Assembly: GCF_021134715.1 (NCBI RefSeq)
Contig: NC_060026.1
Coordinates: 13,073,001-13,137,000 of the forward strand
Origin: Daphnia pulex
Taxonomy: Eukaryota > Arthropoda > Branchiopoda > Diplostraca > Daphniidae
Reading direction: 5' to 3'
DNA: 64,000 nucleotides
This document shows, one piece after another, positions 12,554 to 23,463 of this stretch (its first letter is position 1; every line of letters begins with the position of its first letter). The position numbers were made by a program, and so were the translations under genes. Below the pieces are notes generated by a model. That model had not been told where the DNA came from, did no database searches, and worked only from the letters and a program-made list of their open reading frames with translations.

Positions 12554-13840
12554 TCAGGTGTACTTGACGCCGTGAATGTCCAGCGTGTGTTGCTTGTACT
12601 CGGCGGATGAATGGAGGTTGAAAATGGCAGTGCAGAAACAGCAACAAAGGCAGCCGTTCGGTTCAGAATGAGTCGTTTTGACGTGGTACCGGAGGACGGA
12701 AATATTGTGACAATCCTCGCCACAGTGCGGGCAAAAAGGTACTCGGGCATTTCGGGGGCGTTCACCTAAAGGCGATATGAATTTCTCTATTTAAATAATC
12801 AGAAAGTTTGATGAGAAAAAAAAGAAAGGATGTTGTTACCTCGACACTGGGATTGATACGGTCTAGGTGTGGGATCCGCTCGGGGTGGAGGAACTCGTTC
12901 TTGAACAGGTTCTTGGCGGGAATGGGTCGACTCGGTTCTCTCAAGTTCTTCGTTGGCTATGGAATTCGGCGGAGTCATGTCGGTCATGACCAAATGCTCC
13001 GTTTTTCTTTCTTCCGGCATTTCCGTTTTGAAACAACCTTCCGGAAGTTCCACCATTTTTCGTTTCTTGAGGCCTACATCCGATGGATTGCTGCTGCTAC
13101 TGGAGGCGTTGCTGGCGAAATTCGAAATAGCCAGGCTCAAATCGAGGCTGGGTAAAGAGGCGGATGTGGTAACGGTCGTGGTAACTGGCGTGATTGAGGG
13201 AGTCGAAGGATACACAGAGAGAAGAGGGGGTGGAGTAACCCTTTTGCTGGAGAGGGGTTTCTGTAGAGCTGCTGCTAGAAATTGGGTTTCTTGCAGGCTG
13301 GTGTCATTTTTATTGCTATCTGTTTTTCTGCTCAATGATGATGTGCATTCTGGTCCTAGCCCTTTAACCTAAATTGAAAAAAGATGGGAAAACATGTTAA
13401 AATCCATGGTAACAAAATTAGATAATGCTTTACGAATATACCTGTAAGGTTTCTGCAGTCTTGAGAAAGGAGGGTAGCTGAGCATCACAAAGGGAAACCT
13501 CCCCTGAATAGATGAATGTCAATAATGCATCAATATCTTGGTAGTTTAAACCACTAAGAACAATGGCTACATTGGGTGAAGATATCTCCTTGAATATCTG
13601 CCTGAAATAATTGCTGGTGGCTGACAAAACAACTCTGTGGGCCTGCGTGATGAAAAAATGAATGAGTTTTCAAATGAAAATGTGCAAACATCAAGTCCAA
13701 TAACTCACCAAAAATCTGTGACCCTCGCAGAATAAACTGGTGTCTACAAGATCACCATTGTTTCGAAGAGCTTCAAGAGATGATGAAACTGTGACTGGAA
13801 AATTATTCCAACGAATTTTCAGCTGCGGCGAGCTATCCAT
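12554..13840 (-). CDS. BTB/POZ and C2H2 zinc-finger transcription factor
   Basis: Four minus-strand exons (13840-13709, 13642-13442, 13368-12840, 12765-12554) join in phase to 357 codons. Residues 8-115 form a BTB domain of the insect tramtrack/lola class: LKIRWNNFPVTVSSSLEALR, then GHRFLAHRVVLSATSNYF and SGEVSLCDAQLPSFLKTAETLQ. A Ser/Thr/Pro-rich linker follows, with a basic KKRKMVE patch that could be a nuclear signal. The last exon carries two C2H2 fingers, CPHC-x12-HVKTTH and CCFC-x14-HTLDIH. This is the usual architecture of alternatively spliced BTB-ZF repressors, in which alternative 3' exons swap fingers. Only one finger exon was found. The start codon begins MDSSPQ, just upstream of the BTB fold. 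The DNA target is unknown. Confidence 0.85.
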
Positions 13841-14124
13841 TTGGTCGTAATGGACGTTTTTATATGAAATATTCCGTTTCTAGGAAATTGCTCAACAGGT
13901 GAACGAAGCGGCGTAGTCACCAAAAGTAGAATGTTAATGTAATCAAACAATTACGTAAAAACGGTGTGAACGATGCACCACGACAAATTCAAATGTTTTT
14001 AAAGACAGAAAAGAGATTGACTTCAAATCTGATTTGTGATAATTTCGTTTCAAGTATTTTAGGTCTCACAGCCGCTCGCCGTTTTGTTGTGATTCGTCTG
14101 ATATAAAAAAAATTACAAAGTGAC
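13841..14124. promoter_or_regulatory. Divergent promoter between the BTB-ZF and lysine/glutamate-rich genes
   Basis: Only 284 bp separate the start codons of two head-to-head genes, so both must start transcription within or beside this interval. No TATA box is obvious. Confidence 0.5.
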
Positions 14125-17100
14125 ATGACATCCGATTCTCAATGTGGCGACTTGGCAACATCTGAAAAACGGTTGGAACATTCGAATAACATTTCGTTTT
14201 TTGCGATACCTTCTTTTGTTTCATCTGATAAGCCAATGGATTCAGTCGAGTCAGAGTTGCTGAAAAATTTGGAGAATCTCTTTGGATTTCATTAGTAAGT
14301 GCAAATTACGATATTTTTTAAATTGTTGCCACGAAATTCAAAAAGAAACTGACATTTCATGTTGAAAGTAAAGGGAAAAAATACCAGGACCTCAGTACTC
14401 AAGATTTTATAGACGTTTACAAGATTTTCTTCCGAATTTACGATACAGCGTGGCTTTTGAGTGATGGCAAACCCCAAAGCGTTCTCTTAAAACAAATTAT
14501 AAGGTTTCTCGTTATTTTTATCTATGTTTTTTCTGTTTCCCTGGAAATGAAGTTTGGCTTGTCAGTTTTTTACAGCGTATGGAACTTGGCCACTTGATTC
14601 TTAAAGGTGAAGATTTGCTCGATTGCAAGAAAAACTGCCGACTCCTTGGTGCAATTGTTTCAAAATTGGAAAGTAGACATAACGGGACACAAAATATCCA
14701 AGCTGCTGTTCGAAAAGTAAAACTAAAGAAAATGTAGAAATAGCTTTTAAATAAGAAGAACAATTTTTGTGATATTTGCTGAAACATTGTTTTGAATAAC
14801 TTTATTTTTATTTCCACAGATCAGATTATTGAAACCTAAAACTGCTTCTGAGAAAAATCTGCACAAACAAACTTCATCTGCTTCCAGTGGAGAAGAAGAG
14901 CCCGTAAAGCCAGAGCTAGTTGTTCCTCACAAAGGAAGAGAGTTGCCGAGAACACCTCCTAGTAGACCTGGATCTGATGCTGGTGCCTCTGAATTCGTTA
15001 AACCAAAGCTTCCTCCGTCTCCATTGGCTGCTCATCAGATTCCATTTTCTAAACCAGCCAAAATAGGTAACAACAAATTTCTCAAAGAACAATAATAAAA
15101 ACAGTCATTAATAAACATGTTCGCCATTGCAGTATCTACAACGAAGGGTTTTCGTCCAATTCTTCCCACCAAAGAGATACCGCGAACACCGTTGAAAAGC
15201 CCTAGTGTTCCAACACCAGTTGACACTTGTTTTCCAGGCCATAATTTGACAGTCGATTTTTCATCGGCGCGTCTCACATCTTCCAACACTTCCACGCCTT
15301 ACGATCATCACAAATCCCGAAATCAGTCTTCATCTGGCGAAGGCGACGCCACTTTTGTAATTCCCTCAAAACGAGGTGCAATGGTAAACTGCGGGAAAGT
15401 TGACGAAATGAATTCTGAAAGTGACGAAGACGTGTTTGAGAACAGTAATGAAATGGAGGGCACTTACGTGAAAGAGACGAAACCGGGAAAACCTGCAAGC
15501 GTGATTGATGAGAGCACATGGGTATTAGGGGAAACAAACAAATCAGAAACTGAAAAAGTGGCCCCAACAGAAATGTTGCCTGGACTTCACAATACTTTCG
15601 CCCTTCCCAAGAAGAATGCTGGAAAATCTCAAAAAGTTAACAAAGGAAAAACCTCTCCAGAAGTTGAGGATGATGTAAAAACTGCTCCTGTGGAGAAAGA
15701 GACGCCAGAAACGGTTGAAACTAATGGTGATGTCATTGACACTGTCGCTGCAAAGGGGAAAAAGGGAAGAGGAAAGAAGCCTGGCAAAAAGGAAGTTGTC
15801 GAAGAAAATCATCTGAACGGAGTCGAAACTGAATCCCCAGTTGCAGAAGTTGAATCTGAAGAATCATCCCCGGTTGTCGAAACCAACGTGAAAAAAGGAC
15901 GAGGAAAGAAAGCTGCTGCTGTGAAGAAAGGCGCTGTTGAGGAAATATCTATTAGTACTGGACCTGAAGTTCCAGAAACCGAGGTGAAGAAGGGACGAAA
16001 CAAGAAACCAAGCAAGAAGGAAACTATCGAAGAAAATCAAGAAGAACAAGTCGTCGAAAAACATCTTCCAGCTGAAGTAGAAGCTGCAGCTCCAGTTGCT
16101 GAAACCAAGGAGAAAAGAGGACGTGGAAAGAAAGCTCAACCACCAGTAGCAAAATCTGAAGAAATGAGTTCATCACCCGAAGTTAATCCTGAACCAGTTG
16201 AGGAAACTGCACAAGAAAAGGCTGTCAAGGTGGTTGCAGAGCCTAAATCAAAGCCTGGACCAAAATCTAAAACAGGGCCTAAATCCAAAATGGAAACTAA
16301 ACCAACTGAAGCGGAATCTGAAACTACTCAGGTTGTTGAACCAGAAGTTGTGGAGAAGAAAGGGCGAGGGAAAAGGGGTAACCAAGTGCCCGATACAGCG
16401 CCTCCAACCGCCACAGAAGTGGATACTGATCAACCCGAAGTCCAAGCTCCGCTAGTCGTTGCTGCAGCAACTGAAGTTTCTCCAGCTCCTGAAGTCAAGA
16501 AAGGACGTGGAAAAGTAAAGGCCACAGTCGAAGAAGTCCCAGAACCAAAGGAATCAGAAAATCTAGTCACAAACGAACCAGACACTAAAGAGAAACGGGG
16601 CCGAGGCAGACAAGCTTCATCGAAAGACGGAACCGAAAAAGCTGCCAAGGCCAGTGAGGAGCCGCTACCTAATGACGAGACTGAATCTCCTCTTCCCGCA
16701 TCTCCTGTAGCTGAAACTAAAGAAAAGCAAGGCAGAGGACGACAGGCCAAGGCGCAAGCTGAAGCTCCTGTCGAAGAAACGACCGAAGCTGCAGAAGTTG
16801 TTACAGCCAAAAGAGGGCGTGGTAAGAAGGCAGCCGCTCCAGCTGCGTCCAAGGCTGACGCCGAGGAGGAAGCAGTTGAAGAGGTTAAGGAGACTAAACC
16901 TAAAGGAAAGAAAGGAGCCGCTGCTGCCAAGAAACATGTTGAAGAAGAAGAGAAACCTGCAGTCCCAGAAGAACCAGTTGCGTCCAAGGTTGACGCCGAG
17001 GAGGAAGCAGTTGAAGAGGTGAAAGAGGCTAAAGCGAAGGGAAAGAAAGGAGCTGCTGCTGCCAAGAAACATGTTGAAGAAGAAGAGAAACCTGCAGTTC

Positions 17101-18645
17101 CAGAAGAACCAGCTGCTCCTGTTAAAACTGTGGTGGAATCGCCGGAAACTTCGAAAGCTGTTCCAGCCAAGAGAGGTCGCGGAAAGAAGGCAACCCCACT
17201 GGCCAAGGTGGCTGATGAATCGGATGAAGAAGCCGAGGCAGTTGAAGAGGTTAAGGAGACTAAACCCAAAGGAAAGAAAGGAGCCGCTGCTGCCAAGAAA
17301 CAGGTTGAAGAAGAAGAGAAACCTGCAGTTCCAGAAGAACCAGCTGCTCCTGTTAAAACTGTGGTGGAAACGCCGGAAACTCTGAAAGCTGTTCCAGCCA
17401 AGAGAGGTCGCGGAAAGAAGGCAACCCCACTGGCCAAGGTGGCTGATGAATCGGATGAAGAAGCCGAGGCAGTTGAAGAGGTTAAAGAGACTAAAGCCAA
17501 AGGAAAGAAAGGACCTGCGGCGAAGAAACAGGCTGAGGAAAAAGTTGCTGCCGTTCCGGAAGCAACAACGGAAAAAACCCAGAAAACTACCAAAAGAGGA
17601 AAAGCTGCTGTTGCTACTCCGGATGAATCAGAGGCGAGTCCACCCAAGAAACCAAAAGGAGCACCGCTCGAAACGGAAGGTGTTAGGAAGTCTTCAAGAA
17701 CCCAAGTGGTCAAGACTTATGCAGATGAATCTTCAGAGTCACTTGATCAGCCCGCTTCCAAGAAACGTGGCGGAAGGAAGAAGGCAGCAGCCAACGCCAT
17801 TAATGCAGTCGCTGAAGAGGCCGAGGATAACAAGAAGAAGCCAACCAAAAAAAAGGCAGCCTCCGAGTCTCCTGAACCTAAACCGGAGCCACCCAAAGTC
17901 GAGAAAGTTGCCGCTAATAAACGAGGTACCAAACGTGAACAACCGGAAGAGGCTGAAGCTGCTCTTCCGCCGGCAGCTGAAGAGAAGAAACGAGGAGCCA
18001 AGAAAGATGACAAAGCCCCGGAACTTCCTCTGCGAGTCGTCAATGGACTGGAAGAAGATAGTGAAACAAATTCGTCGAAGCGGAGTAAAACTTCCGAGGA
18101 TGCCGAAGCTGCTGCGGAAGAGCCGGAGAAAAAGGCTGGCCGAGGACGTAAAAAGAAGGAAGAACCGCAACCTGTCGAGACTGAAAACAAGTCCCCAGAC
18201 GACGGGAAGAAGAAAGGCAAGCGCGGCGGAAAAGAGGAAATTGCTGAGGTTGAAAAGAAGAAACCCGTCGGTCGAAAGAAGGCGGCAGCTGCTGCTGCTG
18301 TTGCTGTTGTCCAGGAGGAAGAACCAGAGGCTGTGGCATCACCGGTCCAGACGAAACAACGTGGCAAACGTGGTGCAGCCCAGGTAAACTTGAATTACGA
18401 TTTTATTTTGTTGTTTTTCATTGAAGCTAAAGAAATTTTTGTTAATGTCGTCACAGGCTGCTGATTTTGTCACCGTAATCTCTGGCCAGAATTCGACGGA
18501 TCCTTCGCCTAAGGGTTCTCCCGTAGTGAAAGTGCGTCGTTTGAAATTGGTGGAAGAGAAGCAAGCTCAAGCTGAATCCGACGAAGAAGAAGTTACTGTA
18601 CCTGTTGCTGCTACCAAGCGCACTTATACCCGCCGCAACAAATGA
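14125..18645 (+). CDS. Large K/E/A/P-rich protein with repeated AT-hook-like RGRGKK motifs
   Basis: Six exons (14125-14294, 14369-14503, 14566-14716, 14820-15066, 15133-18383, 18457-18645) join in phase to 1380 codons. I do not recognise the family. Residues 1-150 look folded, with LSTQDFIDVYKIFF and NCRLLGAIVSKLESR and an FGF tripeptide at 53-55. The rest is disordered and highly charged. More than ten K(K/R)GRGKK-type motifs are spread over exon 5, alternating with acidic (VEEVKET, EEEEKPAVPEEP) segments. This resembles DNA- or chromatin-binding tails, but the proline of a canonical PRGRP AT-hook is absent. Exon 5 contains tandem repeats (see the repeat entry). The protein ends TKRTYTRRNK. 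A nuclear chromatin role is inference from composition only. Confidence 0.75.
16849..17512 (+). repeat. Coding tandem repeats in the K/E-rich gene
   Basis: The unit encoding EAVEEVKETKPKGKKGAAAA plus EEEEKPAVPEEP occurs three times, and its EAVEEVKET start a fourth time. A longer unit of about 231 bp, starting AAPVKTVVE and including KAVPAKRGRGKKATPLAKVADESDEEAE, is repeated head to tail at 17112-17342 and 17343-17512. The copies differ by few bases, which suggests recent duplication. Confidence 0.8.
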
Positions 18646-18811
18646 ACAAGTTTTCGAATTATTCCTTTAATTACGTGTTTAATAACCTAGCTGGGTGATT
18701 GATTATAACCTTCTCTCTATTGTCATTCATCTAAACGTTTTTCGCCTTTCCATTTAATTTTTGTGCTTTTAAGTTGCCTTTCAGTTCGTTGCTCCAGCTG
18801 TTCATTACCGT

Positions 18812-18817
18812 AATAAA
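18812..18817 (+). terminator. Polyadenylation signal of the K/E-rich gene
   Basis: AATAAA occurs about 170 bp after the stop codon at 18645. Confidence 0.5.
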
Positions 18818-19684
18818 CATTCGGATCCGTTATGAATCAAATCGGATGTTTATTGATGAATGTGTGAAGAATGAACGGCATCTAAATAACCAAATAGTTT
18901 CTAAATATGGCGACCGAGACTGAACAATCAGAGATAGGGAGTACTACGGTCATTAAGATAAATTAATATGTTCATATTTTAATTTAGTTACTTGAGTGGT
19001 AATCCTGTGTATTGATTGGATAGATTGGTTTCCCTAATACCGAGTTGACATGGTATGTTTTACAGCTCTATTCTAACAGTTAAGAGAGTAAGTAATTTTA
19101 AAGTAAACAACCTTAATTTTAATTTGATTTTCAACAGATAAGAAACAGTCTAAAAAAGAATCCATAGTTAATCTAAAATTGTTTCAAGGGTATTGGATCA
19201 GACTGTATAGTCGTAGAGCTAGCCATTTGGAGCACATTGACGTAATGAAGAACACTTGAGCTTCACTTGAGCTTCACTTGACGGTTAACGGTTATTGCTT
19301 TCATGTAACATATGTTACATATACAAGACAGCTGATCTTAAAGGGAAAAGGCATTTTTAAAAATTTTTGAAATCCCGCCAATAGCGGCAGCTCGCCGTCA
19401 TTGAAAAGTGAAAACGAATCCACTTTTGTTATCCTTACTAGTTGCAATATGGTCAGTTTTGGTCACGTGACGTGACTGTAAGTATAATGACGGAGAAAGA
19501 CCTATGGTACCACCACAAGGCACAAACTGGCACTCATATCTAACCGAACTTCCGAGAGGCGTTATTCCAGTTTCCATTTTATACCAACTCAAATTTCTTT
19601 AAGTGTGTTTAAACGTTAACTAATTTTCCTAGGGTGAAATAGTGACTGTAGGCTACGTGACTATTGTGTAAAAGTGTAAATGGA
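18818..19684. other. Intergenic, upstream of the fucosyltransferase
   Basis: No gene is seen. There is a short tandem repeat of CACTTGAGCTT near 19254-19280 and a palindrome TGTAACATATGTTACA near 19305. The 3' part presumably holds the fucosyltransferase promoter and 5'UTR. Confidence 0.35.
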
Positions 19685-20972
19685 ATGTTGAAACGAGCAT
19701 TTGGGTACGCTGTCGTTGTGTTTTCCATCAGTGCGTTTACGATCTATTGTGCTTCTTATCTCACAGTATCTCGACCGAGTTTTCATCGAAAGTTTTTGAG
19801 CAAAGTAAGAATAAAATTTTAATCGAGTTTTAGAAATTTTACATCAATTAAAGTCGTCTTTTTATTTTTAGGCTTCTCGACTAGATGATGCCAATTTCCT
19901 TGCCATTAATAAAAGTAATAACATCGCACAAATGCAACATGATACTTGTAAAGCGATTCGACCTTTGAGTCACAGACGCAAGACATTACTTTTATGGACG
20001 CCCGTCTCCTTCACATGGAGTATCCGGTGGTCTTTGAAAAACTGCCCCGCGGTCAAAGGTTGCCGATTAATTAGCGATCGGCGCCTTTTGAACGAGAGTG
20101 ACGCAGTCATATTCCACTTCCGAAATGGGTCATTTGATCGCCTGCCGACATGTCGCCGGCCTGATCAACGTTACGTTTATTTGAATTTCGAATCTGCCAT
20201 TCGTAGTAGAAGTAGTTATCCTTGGGGAAAGTTACCTCGACACTTTTTCAATTTGACGGCCACTTATAGATCCGACTCTGATTTCGTTGGATTAGCCTTT
20301 GGTGGGTTTCAATTTGAACCCAAGGAAAAATTTATGATCCAACAACAGGCCGCCGACTGGACAAATTATTATGGGATCAATATAACATCCAAGACGAAAA
20401 CAGCCGCCTGGTTCGCGAGCAACTGTAAAACGTCAATCAACCGAGAAGGATACGTCCGTGAACTTCAGAAATACATTCCAGTCGATGTCTTTGGCAAATG
20501 TTTGAAAAATCCCAAGACCTGTCCCAGAAAAAAGCAAAAGGAGTGTGACGACATGTTGAAACGAGAGTACCTTTTCTACCTGAGCTTTGAAAATTCCTTT
20601 TGTCCAGATTACGTCACTGAAAAATTTTACAGGGCCTTTGAAACAGGAACCGTTCCAGTTGTGTTTGGCGGAGCCAACTATTCCTTGTTTGCACCGGCAC
20701 ACTCCTACATTAACGCCAGGGATTTCAAGACACCCAAACTGTTGGCCGAATATTTAATCCAACTCAGTCGGAACTTGAATCTTTATTCCCGCTACTTTGA
20801 CTGGAAAGGGAAATTCAACTTGCGAAAAAGTTCCGGTTGGGCTTGTAAATTATGCAAAATGCTCCACACAGATCTCAGAGTGACGGCTGCTAAAAGTTAC
20901 GAGGATATTGGGGAATGGTTTTTCGATAAAAATACCTGTGAAAATTATCAATGGGAAAATGTGAGCAGTTAA
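19685..20972 (+). CDS. Alpha-1,3-fucosyltransferase (GT10 family)
   Basis: Two exons (19685-19804, 19872-20972) join in phase to 406 codons. It is a type II Golgi membrane enzyme that transfers fucose from GDP-fucose to GlcNAc on glycans. Residues 6-28 (FGYAVVVFSISAFTIYCASY) form the signal anchor after a short basic cytoplasmic tail. The N-terminal catalytic lobe has NFESAIRSRSSYPWGKLPRH and TATYRSDSDF. The diagnostic GT10 donor-binding motif at about residues 272-300 reads YLSFENSFCPDYVTEKFYRA, followed by GTVPVVFGG. A Cys pair near the C-terminus (WACKLCKML) is typical of the arthropod members. Whether it makes core alpha-1,3 or Lewis-type linkages cannot be told from the sequence. The downstream flank is duplicated at 45215-45800. 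Confidence 0.9.
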
Positions 20973-21014
20973 ATGTTTGGGATTCCTCGTTCTGTGCGTT
21001 TCTATTTGCGTTCA

Positions 21015-21640
21015 TAGGAAAAGTTTCGAAAAGAAAATTCCCTTTCGGCGTCTGCAGAAATCCCGCTAAGAGAAATCCGCTCCGTGAAATTTATTCAATT
21101 TTCATTCATTTATATTTCATTCATTTAAAACAAATAAAAAAGATGTTTTTTTGTGTAATTGATCATTGATGTGTTCCAACATCCAACATAGTCTCGGGGG
21201 TGGTACGGAGAAGGTTTTATTTCGAACCCGTAATAAAACCTTCTCCGTACACCCCCCCGAGACCAGGCTGGTGTTATCTCAATCTGCTACTACAGAGCAA
21301 ACCGAAGAAAATAAAAATAAAAACCCATGTTATTTCAAAATTTTAAATTAGGCAATCCAAACGGCGTTTCATGTCTCTTGCCCTTATTTTGACAGGTACT
21401 GTAAACACACGTTTTTGTGCAACAATGCTCGACTACAATGCGCATGTAGCAGTGAAAAAAATATTTGAAATATTTCCAGCCACAACTGAATTAGACGCGA
21501 ATGAATTTTCTCCCATTTCTGATCTCTGACCGGCATTCTGCAAATCTGGCAATCAAAATCAGTCTTTTACTTGAAGAGTCTACATTTTTGCAGATAGAAC
21601 TTTGAAAATTAGTTTGTGTATTCAGTAAGTATCAAATTTT
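21015..21640 (+). repeat. Duplicated 3' flank of the fucosyltransferase gene (copy 1)
   Basis: This flank resembles 45215-45800 in the same orientation, including the string GTCTGC(A/G)GAAATCCCGC and the later ATGAATTTTCTCCCATTTCT. Part of it (from about 21585) is also found near 60405-60450. In copy 1 it begins right after the fucosyltransferase stop codon. A polyadenylation signal AATAAA lies at about 21133. Confidence 0.7.
21191..21264. repeat. Near-perfect inverted repeat (hairpin)
   Basis: The left arm 21191-21220 (GTCTCGGGGGTGGTACGGAG, then AAGGTTTTAT) is the reverse complement of 21233-21264 apart from a small slip in the C/G run. About 12 bases separate the arms. The RNA or single strand would fold into a stem of about 30 bp. 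It is absent from the otherwise similar flank at 45215-45800, so it was gained or lost after the duplication. Confidence 0.85.
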
Positions 21641-21830
21641 AATAGACTTTGATTAATTAGAAGCGAATAAATTTCCTTCCCTTCCCCTTGACTTCTTGAT
21701 TCGAATTTGAAAAACTGAAGCTGAGAATTCCATGAGTTGTGTTGTGAACGTTGTGAATGAAAACGACATTCTTGTGCTGTAAGAGAGTGATCGGCGAGTA
21801 GTAAAAGATTTTCTTTTTGTTTTTAGTTAT

Positions 21831-22558
21831 TTGATGACTGTCGTAAATGTTGATGCAGAAGGACTCGTGCTGCACGGAAGAAATTTTAATCAGCACGGTA
21901 AAATGCCAACCTCATGTTCGGATCTGCAGCGAATTGGACATAAACTGAACGGATTTTTTATGGTGAAAAGTGTGAGGAAGATGGAAACGGTTTACTGTGA
22001 CTTTTATCCTAATAACAATTGTACAACAAGTTTTTTTTTTTTTTTAATTCATTATCGATTGTCTAAATTGTCTTTTGATTTGCAGATATACAAAAATGGA
22101 TCGGGTACGCCGTTGTCAAATCGGAGCCCGTTTATTTCTTCGTCAAGAGTAGTTCCAAGTTCGACACTATCAACAGCCCGATTCAGTTCAAAATGCAGCG
22201 GGAGAACGAGGGAAATGCCTTTAATTTGGAAACAGGGATATTTACGGCACCACGACCGGGAATTTATTTCTTCTCTTTCATAGGACTGGCGGATTTTCTA
22301 ACTTCTTCATCTAAAGTTTTGCTAGGAGTTAGCCTTCAATTGAACAGGGATTTCAAGAGGGATTCAGTGGGAATGGCTTATGTTGACGATTTAAACACCA
22401 CAGATCGAAAAAGTACAGTGACCATTCAGTCTACGCTGAAATTAAAAAAAAACGATCAAGTCTGGGTGGAGATTACGTTCATGGAATCGTCAAGTCTATT
22501 TGGCACCTATTTCACCGGTTTTCTGCTGGAGGAGGAACTTTCCCCATTTCTAAATTGA
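21831..22558 (+). pseudogene. C1q-domain protein gene, 5'-truncated copy
   Basis: Two exons (about 21831-22020 and 22086-22558) join in phase and match the last two exons of the complete gene at 45988-49910. The first encodes KMPTSCSDLQRIGHKLNGFF through VYCDFYP, a short Cys-containing segment of the kind that precedes the C1q fold in this family. The second encodes a full C1q domain (YFFSFIGLADF, WVEITFMESSSLFGTYFTGF). No signal peptide, N-terminal domain or coiled-coil exons precede it. The upstream DNA is instead the duplicated fucosyltransferase flank. I see no internal stop or frameshift, so it could still be expressed from an unrecognised first exon. I call it a truncated copy rather than a working secreted protein. 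Confidence 0.65.
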
Positions 22559-23229
22559 GTGTTGAATTGTTGATCATCCGACATGCACAAAGCGATCATC
22601 GACTGTCAGAGGACAGGAAAATGAATTTTTCATTGGACTATACAATAGGGAATGGAAGGCATAGGATGAATTTTCTATTTGATTAATATAAATTTCTCTT
22701 GAAAATTTGACTGCGTATGCAAATGGACTGAATACAATAATAGATTAACAACGTTTCTATCTGAAATAAAACATGAAGATGCGATAAGTAAAAAACTGGC
22801 TTTGATAGCCAGATTTTTTTTTAATTCTGAAAGTTCAATCAGAGTAGACCAACTGGTTTGAGGACTGGATAAATATGTTACGAGTTTGGTGATTGGCTTA
22901 AGGTAAAAAAAAAAAAAAAAAAAAAAATTCGAATTCCTCACCAACAAACCAAGCAAACCGACATAACGTATTCAGTACAGCACAAAATTTACTCATCTCA
23001 CGCATAACAAAGCCACCTAGTAGTAACAGCACGAACTTTTTATTTTATGTTTATTCGGGATAGCTTACGGCAAAAATCCGAATGTGAATCGCATAAATCA
23101 ACGCCAGGAATATCACATGACACTCCTGCTTGATCGTCCACTGGACTTTAATCGCACGAACCCATACTTGCATATGCAAAGCCAAGACTGAAAAACTCAG
23201 ATTCGAAAAAGCCTTCCCTCATATTTCTG
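22559..23229. other. Non-coding stretch between C1q-family fragments
   Basis: No gene is seen. It includes a run of 23 A at 22905-22927. Confidence 0.4.
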
Positions 23230-23265
23230 TATAAATACGCAGTAAATTGTGCGTGGATATTCAGT
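23230..23265 (+). promoter_or_regulatory. TATA box and initiator of the C1q-family pseudogene
   Basis: TATAAATA at 23230-23237 is followed 33 bases later by the arthropod initiator TCAGT (A at 23263). The same TATA and ATTCAGTT elements, with the same 33-base spacing, precede the complete gene on the minus strand (TATA at 50137-50130, initiator A at 50104). The core promoter therefore outlived the reading frame. Confidence 0.7.
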
Positions 23266-23463
23266 TCGGAATATGCGTCAACAGTCTTGTCTAGAAAATT
23301 AATACCAAGTTCTCGTATATTTTCATCTTAAGTAAGTTCGGCCTATTACTTGATCTATATATGTTTTAGAAAATTGGTTCAAACATTCCCTCCTTTTAAT
23401 TCAATTGCAATTAAAAATCAACTATCTTTTTCCCTCACAATTTTTACAAAGCTTTAATTGAAA

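Noticed and set aside
16430-17713. Long minus-strand ORF (427 codons) opposite the K/E-rich exon
   Set aside because: It is a mirror of the repetitive GAA/GCT-rich plus-strand coding exon, is Ser/Ala/Phe-rich low complexity and has no splice or promoter context.
17446-18387. Plus-strand 313-codon Arg/Lys/Leu-rich ORF
   Set aside because: A frame-shadow of the same exon; its composition follows from reading AAG/GAA codons one base off.
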